Assembly (NCBI GenBank): GCA_019828595.1
Contig: JAHQRK010000020.1
Location: 1,488,001-1,552,000 of the forward strand
Length of the DNA: 64,000 bases
Reading direction: 5' to 3'
DNA from: Aphanomyces cochlioides
Lineage: Eukaryota; Oomycota; Saprolegniomycetes; Saprolegniales; Verrucalvaceae
Part shown: positions 54,532 to 64,000 of the stretch, piece after piece
Position numbering within the stretch: position 1 is the stretch's first letter
How the letters are laid out: each line of letters begins with the position of its first letter
The notes under the pieces: generated by a model
Seen by the model: the letters and a program-made list of their open reading frames with translations, nothing else
What the model was told of the DNA's origin: nothing
The model's database searches: none
Made by a program: the position numbers and the translations under genes

Positions 54532-54639
54532 CCGGTCATAGCTCAGTTGGTAGAGCGTTTGACTGTAGTGGAAAGTTGTATTGGATTCAGTATGGCTTCA
54601 GAAATCAAATGGCCACCGGTTCGATTCCGGTTGACCGGA
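54532..54639 (+). tRNA. tRNA-Tyr(GTA): tRNA-Tyr(GUA), intron-containing, intact
   Basis: Intact gene after three successive insertions (A5, C, B2). Intron 54569-54603; A and B boxes perfect; C1-G72 acceptor with discriminator A. Confidence 0.97.
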
Positions 54640-55723
54640 CTCTCTTTTTCACACTTTCATCTCCTTTCCTTCTCTTACCCTCTTTTTTCCACCTCTCTCT
54701 TCATCTTCACGACCTTTACACGTCCCAACATTTAGATTCATCACATTTACCTACACATACAACAACTACACACGATACAGTCTATTCCAATGCCACACAA
54801 ACAAATCTACGCGTTTTCACCAGCATTTCGCGGCATGAGCCATCATTGCTCTGTCTTGTTTATTTCATGTGCAGGACACATTGGATGCACCCCAAAAGAC
54901 ATTACAATCAAGAGGAATCACATTCCCTTACATACGTTGTCGTGCCAGTATTTTTGTCGCTCGTCAATCTCTGACAAAAACTCCTCCACGTAGTAGCATA
55001 GAAGTGCCATTTTGAAGGTCCAGTGAGCATACATGCCCCACAGCTCCTACGTTTGCCTTTCGGATGTCTGTGACGGCTCAGTTCAAAGTAGTTCGGGGTT
55101 GACGTTTTAAGTGATGCCTCGCTAATTCATTGATCGAAATGAACAACACGTTATTTAAACATGGTTGCTTCTTGGAGGATAAAACAGTTTATGTTGGTTG
55201 TCCAAAATGAACAGCCTCATACTTTCCAACCTCTGAATTGAGGTATAATCCCTTTGCAAAAACAAATCGCAACGACGTTTGGCTTCAACACAGAGAGAGG
55301 AGGAAAAAGAGTCTACCAATCGCACACGCATACATTCCGTTCTTGTTGTGTCGTTGTTTTAGTCACTCATATTTTGGCAAGTCATATATACATTCTTTTG
55401 GGGGGACACAGCACGAGGATTCATCGTGCTAACTTGGTGCGTGCTGTGTGGCCACGGTGCGACGTTGGTACGGAGACTTCTCTACAACACTGCATGAGGC
55501 AGAGCGAAGAGCTTGGTAAAGGGTAAGAGTGTTTGTAAATAAGAAGGTGGATGGAATGCGATGTTGTAGATGAAATGGCAGAGACGAGTCTCTGAAAATG
55601 GGCTGGAAGATAGTGAGGACTATAAGAATACAGGGTGTAGGATGTGGTTGATGATGCCAGTTGGTAGTGTATGTAGATGACTAAAATAGTGTGTGAAAGG
55701 TCGGTGGCTGGAGGACGTATGTG
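54640..55723 (+). repeat. tRNA-Tyr unit spacer
   Basis: Non-coding spacer with a small difference near 54826 (CATTTCGCGG where the others have CATTCACGCGG). No gene seen. Confidence 0.85.
54645..54649 (+). terminator. Pol III T-run terminator
   Basis: TTTTT after the tRNA 3' end. Confidence 0.85.
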
Positions 55724-55738
55724 TCCGGTCATAGCTCA
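55724..55738 (+). repeat. Target-site duplication, left flank of LINE A6
   Basis: The 15-base tRNA start followed by the family A 3' tail. Confidence 0.95.
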
Positions 55739-56211
55739 CTGCAATGGGGAGGTATATTAATAGACTTTCAATATCTACTAATACTAATATTGCCTACTAA
55801 CGGCTCATCCCACTTCCAAATGCTTCAGCAGATTTTCTACTTTGGGCTTTGGAGTACAGCGATTTTTGACTTGTTGAATAAATACTTGGGGCTTGTTAAT
55901 TTGGGGCTGAAGGTTGGAGCGCGAGCAAAGTCGGGTACTTGGCTACCAGTGGGCGATAGACAGGTTGTCTATGCAAAGTATTGATTGCTGAAATTGCTTC
56001 CACTCGTTGAGGGCTGTCAACTTCTTGGAGGCGAAGCCATCTGCGGATCGATGCATGCCATCGGATGAAGCTGACTTCTTGCCAAATTTCTGGCGGAGGC
56101 GGCTCCTTCGATTCGAACTTGGCGGCGTTGTGCGTTGTCCAAATATAGTGAAGGTTGGAAGCACACAGAAGAGCCCAGAGCACAAACAGTATGTCTTGAA
56201 GCTGGCTACCG
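55739..56211 (-). mobile_element. LINE A6, strongly 5'-truncated
   Basis: 473 bp: 3' UTR and the last 105 or so codons of ORF2 (stop at 55896). The zinc motif is lost. It ends after GCTGGCTACCG (+). Confidence 0.93.
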
Positions 56212-56226
56212 TCCGGTCATAGCTCA
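56212..56226 (+). repeat. Target-site duplication shared by LINE A6 and LINE A7
   Basis: The 15-base tRNA start between two truncated A copies. Confidence 0.95.
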
Positions 56227-56660
56227 CTGCAATGGGGAGGTATATTAATAGACTTTCAATATCTACTAATACTAATATTGCCTACTAACGGCTCATCCCA
56301 CTTCCAAATGCTTCAGCAGATTTTCTACTTTGGGCTTTGGAGTACAGCGATTTTTGACTTGTTGAATAAATACTTGGGGCTTGTTAATTTGGGGCTGAAG
56401 GTTGGAGCGCGAGCAAAGTCGGGTACTTGGCTACCAGTGGGCGATAGACAGGTTGTCTATGCAAAGTATTGATAGCTGAAATTGCTTCCACTCGTTGAGG
56501 GCTGTCAACTTCTTGGAGGCGAAGCCATCTGCGGATCGATGCATGCCATCGGATGAAGCTGACTTCTTGCCAAATTTCTGGCGGAGGCGGCTCCTTCGAT
56601 TCGAACTTGGCGGCGTTGTGCGTTGTCCAAATATAGTGAAGGTTGGAAGCACACAGAAGG
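56227..56660 (-). mobile_element. LINE A7, strongly 5'-truncated
   Basis: 434 bp: 3' UTR and about 92 codons of the ORF2 C-terminus (stop at 56384). It has the TTGATAGC variant also seen in A4 and A5, unlike its neighbour A6, so A6 and A7 are independent insertions and not a tandem duplication. It breaks after GCACACAGAAG (+). Confidence 0.93.
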
Positions 56661-56661
56661 T

Positions 56662-56769
56662 CCGGTCATAGCTCAGTTGGTAGAGCGTTTGACTGTAGTG
56701 GAAAGTTGTATTGGATTCAGTATGGCTTCAGAAATCAAATGGCCACCGGTTCGATTCCGGTTGACCGGA
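56662..56769 (+). tRNA. tRNA-Tyr(GTA): tRNA-Tyr(GUA), intron-containing, intact
   Basis: Intact gene with intron 56699-56733 and perfect internal promoters, rebuilt after A6 and A7. Its terminator is one T shorter than in the other copies. Confidence 0.97.
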
Positions 56770-57854
56770 CTCTCTTTTCACACTTTCATCTCCTTTCCTT
56801 CTCTTACCCTCTTTTTTCCACCTCTCTCTTCATCTTCACGACCTTTACACGTCCCAACATTTAGATTCATCACATTTACCTACACATACAACAACTACAC
56901 ACGATACAGTCTATTCCAATGCCACACAAACAAATCTACGCGTTTTCACCAGCATTCACGCGGCATGAGCCATCATTGCTCTGTCTTGTTTATTTCATGT
57001 GCAGGACACATTGGATGCACCCCAAAAGACATTACAATCAAGAGGAATCACATTCCCTTACATACGTTGTCGTGCCAGTATTTTTGTCGCTCGTCAATCT
57101 CTGACAAAAACTCCTCCACGTAGTAGCATAGAAGTGCCATTTTGAAGGTCCAGTGAGCATACATGCCCCACAGCTCCTACGTTTGCCTTTCGGATGTCTG
57201 TGACGGCTCAGTTCAAAGTAGTTCGGGGTTGACGTTTTAAGTGATGCCTCGCTAATTCATTGATCGAAATGAACAACACGTTATTTAAACATGGTTGCTT
57301 CTTGGAGGATAAAACAGTTTATGTTGGTTGTCCAAAATGAACAGCCTCATACTTTCCAACCTCTGAATTGAGGTATAATCCCTTTGCAAAAACAAATCGC
57401 AACGACGTTTGGCTTCAACACAGAGAGAGGAGGAAAAAGAGTCTACCAATCGCACACGCATACATTCCGTTCTTGTTGTGTCGTTGTTTTAGTCACTCAT
57501 ATTTTGGCAAGTCATATATACATTCTTTTTGGGGGGACACAGCACGAGGATTCATCGTGCTAACTTGGTGCGTGCTGTGTGGCCACGGTGCGGCGTTGGT
57601 ACGGAGACTTCTCTACAACACTGCATGAGGCAGAGCGAAGAGCTTGGTAAAGGGTAAGAGTGTTTGTAAATAAGAAGGTGGATGGAATGCGATGTTGTAG
57701 ATGAAATGGCAGAGACGAGTCTCTGAAAATGGGCTGGAAGATAGTGAGGACTATAAGAATACAGGGTGTAGGATGTGGTTGATGATGCCAGTTGGTAGTG
57801 TATGTAGATGACTAAAATAGTGTGTGAAAGGTCGGTGGCTGGAGGACGTATGTG
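56770..57854 (+). repeat. tRNA-Tyr unit spacer
   Basis: Non-coding spacer as elsewhere, with a single substitution near 57593 (GCGGCG for GCGACG). No gene seen. Confidence 0.85.
56775..56778 (+). terminator. Pol III T-run terminator, four T
   Basis: TTTT here, while the other copies have five. Four T can be a weaker pol III stop. Confidence 0.75.
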
Positions 57855-57869
57855 TCCGGTCATAGCTCA
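57855..57869 (+). repeat. Target-site duplication, left flank of LINE B3
   Basis: The 15-base tRNA start. Its partner lies beyond the window. Confidence 0.93.
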
Positions 57870-57947
57870 ATGTCAATGGGGAGTCTATTTGTAGTTAATG
57901 TAAACTACAAACTAATATTGCCCGAAGGCTCATCCCATTTCCAACTG

Positions 57948-59162
57948 CTAGGCTGAATTGGAAATCAATTTGGCTTTTCGTTTTCTTGATTCGCTTCGAC
58001 GTTGGGACTTCGATTTCTTCGGTGTTTGTAAGCTAACACGGCGAATATGTCGGATAAAACTGACTCTTGGCATCTGACCCAGGGGGTATACATTTTCATT
58101 GTCTTGGATCATACATAGACTTCGGTCTATGCAGCGCTTGTATCGCTTGGCGAGGACCCAGCAATGGGATGTTGAATCAGTGACAGAAACAACCAAGAAT
58201 TCTCCGTCAGGCTCATCCAATATCGCTCTACAGATATCACGAATTGGATCACCCACCGATTGCTTGAGCAGTTGACGGGAGAATATGGCGTCGTTGTAGT
58301 GGAATCCATGTGTGTATGCCAGCTTGAGAAAATCATGCATCTTGGAAGGGGGAATGCCCGCGTCTTGAGGAACTCCATGGGCCTCTTTGAAACCCGAAAT
58401 GACTTCTTCGCTGAGCTCAAAATTGGAGACATTCAAATTGGTAGCAACGATTCGGATTGCAGCCGCAAGACAAGATTTGTCACTGTTGTTGCCAATTTCT
58501 AGCCACAGAGGATCCATCGCTCGAAATTCAGCAAGCGTTGGGGCGAGACCAGTGTTCGTGAGGAAGTGGGCTCCAGCTTGTCGCCATCGTTGGTACATCG
58601 CCACGGCTTCTTGACACCCGCTGAGGTCTTTTTCGTCGAACCAGTCTTTGTCGAGTCCATCCGGGCGTTGAAACTTCCAGTTGACTTGGTATTGAATAGT
58701 TGAAATTCGATTTCGCATTGATGCCACTTCGCGGTGGTCATCGATAAACAACACTTCATCGATGTCATCATCGTCGGTTGGAATTCGCAGAGTGCGTGGG
58801 CGGTTGGTTGGGGCATCAGCCGTTGTCGCATTCGTTTGTGGCCTGGCTGGAACAGAAACATCGTCCAATAGATCCATGAGGGATGGTAGCGGAGATCCAT
58901 TGTCATTGCCCAAGGGGTCAAATTCGCGGGTGCTCGAGTTCAAAATGGACATATCAGGAGTAAATTGGTGTTCTTCAGTTGTAACTGGACTTGAAGGACG
59001 AGTGTCGGATGATTGCGTCATAGGTACAGAAATCTCAACTCCATCCACTCCCTCAAGAGTAATCCCTGGAGACATCGAGCTCCCCACACCTCGTGTAGTT
59101 ATGGGTCTCGACGTCTGCGCGGGGAGTACGCTATCGGCAGTGAAAATCGTTGAAGCTTCCAT
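57948..59162 (-). CDS. LINE B3 ORF3: chromodomain-like / papain-type pattern
   Basis: 404 residues from ATG 59160-59162, matching B1 and B2 ORF3 including the chromodomain-like aromatic residues and the Cys/His/Asp pattern. Third independent insertion with ORF3 intact. Confidence 0.7.
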   Translation of the reverse strand: MEASTIFTADSVLPAQTSRPITTRGVGSSMSPGITLEGVDGVEISVPMTQSSDTRPSSPVTTEEHQFTPDMSILNSSTREFDPLGNDNGSPLPSLMDLLDDVSVPARPQTNATTADAPTNRPRTLRIPTDDDDIDEVLFIDDHREVASMRNRISTIQYQVNWKFQRPDGLDKDWFDEKDLSGCQEAVAMYQRWRQAGAHFLTNTGLAPTLAEFRAMDPLWLEIGNNSDKSCLAAAIRIVATNLNVSNFELSEEVISGFKEAHGVPQDAGIPPSKMHDFLKLAYTHGFHYNDAIFSRQLLKQSVGDPIRDICRAILDEPDGEFLVVSVTDSTSHCWVLAKRYKRCIDRSLCMIQDNENVYPLGQMPRVSFIRHIRRVSLQTPKKSKSQRRSESRKRKAKLISNSA

Positions 59163-59375
59163 TGTTGTTGTCTTGGGTAAAATCAAAAGTGAGTCTTGGA
59201 GAATTGTTTTGAGATTCTCACTGAACTTATTCTCAGTTGCGACACTTGAGTCAGGCACGATTTGATTGGGCAGTGAAATGTTTTGCGCGGATCGTGAGTG
59301 ATGGTCGCCAGGATTCCCAATCAAAAATTCAGCTGGGATACCAAGTCAAGAATACAGCTGGGGCTTGTAATCAAA

Positions 59376-62300
59376 TTACTGGTGTTCAACTCGAAAAGAC
59401 ATGGGATATTTTTCGAATAGCTCGTTGTATCCAGCTTGAGAGAAAAGGACTGAGACCGCTTCGATGATGTTTCGATAGTCGAAGTCGTCAGGCGAGAGCA
59501 AACGAATTGTTCGCCTGATGGAAGCTGTCCAACTGACAAATATAATCTCGTTCCATAGTAAAATCGGTAGAGGCCTTTTGCCATCGAACTTGGTTGCATT
59601 TCTTTGAGTCCATAAGGAGTACGTGATGGAAGCACAAAGGAGGGACCATAATTTGAATAATGCGTCATGCAGGTGTTTTCCTCGCGTATTGGTCTTGAAG
59701 CGACTGATATTCGTGGTGGTTGCCCAATCAAACTTAACACCATAAGCTCTCCATGCTCGCTCTTGGAACATCCAAACTTGATGTACATGATGACATGTAT
59801 GGAAGGCATGATGAAAAGTCTCAACATCCGAGCAATCTTCATAGACACAACAAATAGCGTCAGGGTTTTGGATCTGCATATAGGAAAACCTCGAGTTGAC
59901 GGGTAACATCTTCATGTGCAATCGAAACCATACATCGCCTTGAACAGGTGGAGGTAGATTACACACAGTACGAATGAGACGGATATACTTTGCTATGTCT
60001 TTGTCAGTTCTTGTCGTAGTCTTCATAGGATGTATAGCTTCAGTCTGGGGGGCGTGGTAAGCTAAATGCACCACGTTTTTCTTGGGCCACGACTCGAAAG
60101 GTAAATCAGCATCCTTGATTCTGGCTGTAAACGGATGTTGACAAGTCGGGACATTAGGCAGTGGCGACCCTTGCCGAATGTCAAACGATCGAACAACTTT
60201 GTCGAAGATTCGTGTGAGTTGATTGTAAATGTCGGTTGTGCGGGGCAATGTGGCAAAGTCCATGACTCCGTCCTGGTTTAGACAAACTTGGGCAGCTGGA
60301 TTGTTCGACGACATTCGGTTCACGAACATGGTCTCTGTTGGCCAAGCGCCATGTGGGGTCAGGAAATCCTTCAGGCATCTGAGACCATTTTTGGCCCCGT
60401 GGCGGCACCAGAGACGCATGTCTTCATCTTTCACGACATTTGCTAACATCTTAGCAGAGCCGAAGTGCATTGCGTCGTAGGCTGTGAGCCATACCGGGAG
60501 GTTCAGTACCGTGTCGAGATTTGGAGGCACGCCGATTCGCTTACTCATGTCTGTGGCTGACCAATGTTTCCAAGTATCAAGCCACAGTGGATGGAGCTCG
60601 CGAAGCAAAAGCCACTTGGAGCTTGCATTTGGGTAGTATGAAAGAAAATCGAATGGGTGACTGTCTCGGAATAACTGATGTATTGTGCGGCTAAATTGTC
60701 GCTGTACAAGTTTCTTCCACACCAGGATTTCACCAGGAGAATCGGCAGACATAAAGAGCTGTAAACGAAGAAGGCGTTGTGTTCGCAGCCTCGATGCAAT
60801 GTGGGGGATTCCCAAGCCTAAAGGCTTGTCGTACTGCCACCTTCTATGGATTGAGGGACGGTAACTCTCATCGAGCTGGGTCTTGCGGCAAAGTATGAAC
60901 TTGTTTAACATTTGTTGCCACGTAACGACCATAGCAGGAGGCACAGGTACAACGGCTGTTACATGCCACAACATAGATAGCAACATCGTGGAGGCAATAA
61001 GCTTTCGGCCCTGCAATGTCCTTGCTCGTTTACCCCATAGTTGAAAGGACGAGATGAATTTGTCGTTGAGTTTTTGAAGTTGGGAGTCAGCCGAAAGTCG
61101 ATGGCCAAAGAGAATACCAAGATATTTCGTACACTGACCAGTTGGTACGATATTGAGCAAACCATCTGCTTCGATGTCTTCTTGATCGAGATGGTCGTTG
61201 AGAACCAAGGTCATGCACTTGGAACGATTCAGACGGGCCCCTGAAGCCGTGCAAAACTCTTCCACAATTGCCATTTGCTCCACAGCAGATTGCAGCGAGT
61301 TTGATAACAACGTCGAGTCGTCGGCAAAGAATATACTCGTAATAACTGAGTCGTGGGGAGAGCGATTCCAAGATGTGGGGACGCTCGGAGCATCTCACCA
61401 AGAGGTTCTAGGTATAGGACGAACAGTAGGCATGATAAAGGACAGCCTTGTTTGACGCCTCGGGTAGGTCGGATCTTAGGGCCAAGCTCGCCATTGAAGA
61501 TGATCTGGACCAAAGGTGAGTCGTACAAAAGAGCTACCCACGCAATGAAACCATCACCAGTGTTGACTTCTCTCAGCACATCAAGCATAAATTCTCGATC
61601 CACCATGTCGTACGCTTTCGAAAAGTCAAGGAATGTTGCATAGTAGTCGTGATCTTCGTTGGTGCAAAACGTTTGCAAAGTTTGCACAAGCAGGACGTGG
61701 TCATGCAGCCGTCGTCCTGGGACAAAGCCAGCTTGACTTGGGTGAATGAGATGAGGAGCTACTGTAGCCAGGCGATAAGCGAGGGCACGGGATAGTATCT
61801 TCACCTCCACTGACATGAGTGCAATAGGTCGGTAGTTTCCAGGATCGCCTCGATCACCAGCTTTGAAGAGCAGAGCCACAGCACTACGCCTTTGTTGAAG
61901 GAGTAGTTTACCGTGGTGGTGAAGTTGGTAGTTGAAGACCCTGACCAGGATTTCGGAGAAAGCCTCGGGTGCTACTTGGAAGAAGGCCGCTGGCCATCCA
62001 TCAGGACCAGGAGACTTGTTTGGACTCATTGTCTTGAGAGCACTACACAGCTCGGCTGCTGTGATAGGTCTGTCTAGCTCCTCGCGTTGCTCATCATTGA
62101 GTTTGCGGGAGATAAACCGTATGACAGCCCTCCGCCTCGCCCGGTTTAGCCGAGGTTGTTCGCCACGAGTGGTAGTCATTATTGCCTTCCAATGGGCAGT
62201 GAATCTCTCTTTGATAGTGGTAGGATCAGACACGGGAATGCCATCGACGTTGACCGTCGTGATAGGAACCTTGAGTCCTTGTGGCCTTCGAAAGAAGTGG

Positions 62301-63490
62301 CTCGTACCGCGTTCGTTGACATTTGCATGAAAATCGAATTGCTGATCCATGCGGTATTGGCGATATTCGATTCTTGCGTTTTCCAGCGCCAACCGAGTAG
62401 CATCAACGGCAGCCTCGTCGAGCAAGCCAGCTTCGTATGATCGTTGTGCAGATATATGTCTCAGTTTTAGGCTTTTGAGCTCGTGTTGCATGGATTGGAG
62501 GTGGTGGCGATGACATTGTTGTAAACGTCGTTTGATTCGCTTAAGCCACCCATACCAGACGGCTCCCATGTTTGTCGATTCGTCCGCACGCATCTCAGAG
62601 AGGAGGTGTGATGCCTCTTCTCGTATGGCTTTGATGACGAGCGGGTCTTTGAGTAGCTCTCTCGGCAGCCTCCAGTAGCCACGGGTCGTGGGTGTATGAC
62701 TTGTAGAGAGAACGACAGTGTGCTCCAAGTGATCTCCGGCAAAGCTGTTAGTGGCATATTTTGAGCTTTGGTAGGATTGGGCAACTAAATCTTGGTCAAT
62801 GAACCAGTAGTCCAGACGATTGCTTCGTCCTGGACCGCTTGCCAGTCTTTCGTGAGGGTGGTGTAGGCGCCACGCGTCGATGACTCCTAGTTGTGACAGC
62901 CAGGCAAGACATTCGACTTTTCCAAAGGTGTGATCTTGCCGTGGTTTGGAAGCATCGAGGTGTTCGTTGACAGGAAGGTTAAAATCTCCCCCAACCAGGT
63001 GTACACTGTTAGCTTCAAAAGCGCGAGGGAGACTGTCAAAGAAACTAGCCCGATGTTGAGGGGTAACTGGCGCGTAAATGTTGTGGATGTAGACTGGGGT
63101 TTCATCCCAGTACGTTTTGATCACAATATAACGGCCAGGGATATCGTGTTGTGATAAGTGCACCAGGCTTGAGAATCCAGGCATCGATTCGTGAAAGTAT
63201 GATGCAACGCCACATCGACGGTTGTTCAAATTGTCCGTGCGGGTTGTTCGTAAGTCGTTGGTAAAAAGTTTGTACTTGCTAACACCCACTTCGTTGTCGA
63301 GGTGAGTGTGGAAAGTGTCAAGATGTTTTGCGTTGTTGAGTTTCGTTTCTTGAAAGAGAACAGCTTGTGTCGGTTTCCGAAGACGCCGTGCAACAAGATG
63401 TCCGTTTTCTTTCAGCCCATTGAGGTTGCTCGTCGTCACTTCAAGTATGGGGAGCTTGACAAAATGACCAGCCGCGACCACTTTAGCCAC
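59376..63490 (-). pseudogene. LINE B3 ORF2, frameshifted at the reverse transcriptase
   Basis: Homologous to B1 ORF2. A G is missing in a G-run near 61355-61358 (five in B1, four here). This lies just N-terminal to the catalytic FADD, splitting the enzyme into endonuclease plus fingers, and catalytic part plus C-terminus. No AUG starts the upstream part, as in B1. Homopolymer sequencing error remains possible. Confidence 0.88.
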
Positions 63491-64000
63491 GGGAAGCGAT
63501 CGTTGTGAGATCCGCTAGGTCGCCGTGAATTAAAGTAGGTTCGCTTGGGTGAAACATGACTTGATTGTGGAGAGTGATATCCAAATCGTTGCTTTCGTGT
63601 AGTTGAAGGATTTTTGTCATGATGTGACACATCGATTCTCCGTCGCCAGTGTACATGAATTCCATTCTGTTCCATATGTGGAGGCCAAGGTCGGTGTACA
63701 TCAGGAGTGACATGAGCGTTTCGGAGGATAGACTGCGTTTACCAAGGCGAGAGGGTAACGCTGTCACTGGACTTTTTGTTGAGGCCAAAATTGCCGCATC
63801 GCTATTGAAATATAGTGGAGCATGAACTGCCATCAATACTTCTGCAATGGCCAGCACTTCTTCGACTTCAACTCTGTTGAGGACGATGTCATCATCGGTG
63901 ATGATTGCCTCGATGAGTGGGAGGTTGTTGACCATCTTCTGGTCACTGAACACCGAGATCACGTGGTCGTGAGTGATTGGAGTGCCGAATGTTGCCTCGT
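63483..64000 (-). CDS. LINE B3 ORF1, C-terminal part (cut by window)
   Basis: About 172 codons of ORF1 up to the stop at 63483-63485, including the conserved EVLAIAEVLMAVHAPLYF block. The rest lies beyond the window. Confidence 0.85.
   Translation of the reverse strand, partial: EATFGTPITHDHVISVFSDQKMVNNLPLIEAIITDDDIVLNRVEVEEVLAIAEVLMAVHAPLYFNSDAAILASTKSPVTALPSRLGKRSLSSETLMSLLMYTDLGLHIWNRMEFMYTGDGESMCHIMTKILQLHESNDLDITLHNQVMFHPSEPTLIHGDLADLTTIASRG

Larger units (their letters stand above)
57870..64000 (-). mobile_element. LINE B3, cut by the window end
   Basis: At least 6,131 bp of family B: 3' tail, ORF3, ORF2 with one frameshift, and the C-terminal part of ORF1, running off the right edge. 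Whether it is full length cannot be seen. Confidence 0.94.

Noticed and set aside
55739..56660. A6-A7 as a simple tandem duplication
   Set aside because: Different 5' truncation points and different sequence variants show two separate insertions.
278..57869. CRISPR-like array because of the repeated 15-mer
   Set aside because: The 15-mer copies are target-site duplications or tRNA starts separated by kilobases.
293..64000. LTR retrotransposon or endogenous virus
   Set aside because: No terminal repeats, protease-integrase block or RNase H. AP endonuclease plus 15-bp duplications indicate a non-LTR element.

Overview
The window is eukaryotic repeat DNA: a tandem array of intron-containing tRNA-Tyr(GUA) genes in which every unit has been invaded by non-LTR retrotransposons (LINEs). 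There is no bacterial operon structure. The host is probably a stramenopile, most likely an oomycete. That rests on the element type, moderate GC and an element 5' end that fits the oomycete FPR core-promoter consensus as I remember it, so treat it as an inference.

Array. The underlying unit is about 1.19 kb: one tRNA-Tyr gene on the + strand (108 bp with a 35-nt intron), a pol III T-run, a CT-rich tract and about 1.08 kb of non-coding spacer. Spacers start or end at 1-277, 7716-8801, 17060-18146, 32359-33440, 36358-37443, 54640-55723 and 56770-57854 and are nearly identical. Five tRNA genes are intact (16952, 32251, 36250, 54532, 56662). One (7619) lost 11 bp of its T-arm.

Elements. Eleven LINE insertions lie on the - strand, each exactly after nucleotide A14 of tRNA-Tyr, inside the A box. 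Each is flanked by the same 15-bp target-site duplication, TCCGGTCATAGCTCA. Because that duplication is the start of the tRNA gene, the copy on the right rebuilds a complete tRNA. Family A (7.3 kb; ORF1 + ORF2) has seven copies: A1 293-7617, A2 18162-25485, A3 25501-32249, A4 33456-36248, A5 37459-37741, A6 55739-56211, A7 56227-56660 (A3-A7 are 5'-truncated). Family B (8.1 kb; ORF1 + ORF2 + ORF3) has three copies: B1 8817-16950, B2 46402-54530, B3 57870 to the window end. Family C (8.6 kb, divergent) has one copy, 37757-46386. Several tRNAs were hit repeatedly (A2 then A3; A5 then C then B2; A6 then A7).

How the genes work together. ORF1 is a large nucleic-acid-binding-type protein. ORF2 carries an AP-type endonuclease, reverse transcriptase and a C-terminal zinc-binding motif, and would nick the tRNA gene and copy the element RNA by target-primed reverse transcription. 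ORF2 lies in the +1 frame and overlaps the ORF1 stop; families B and C have no usable AUG for it, which suggests recoding or reinitiation. Family B alone carries ORF3, a chromodomain-like protein with a C-terminal papain-type Cys/His pattern. Only A1 and B1 have all their frames open; most other copies carry single-base frameshifts.

The undescribed-looking system is this self-repairing, tRNA-Tyr-targeting LINE community, above all the ORF3 of family B.
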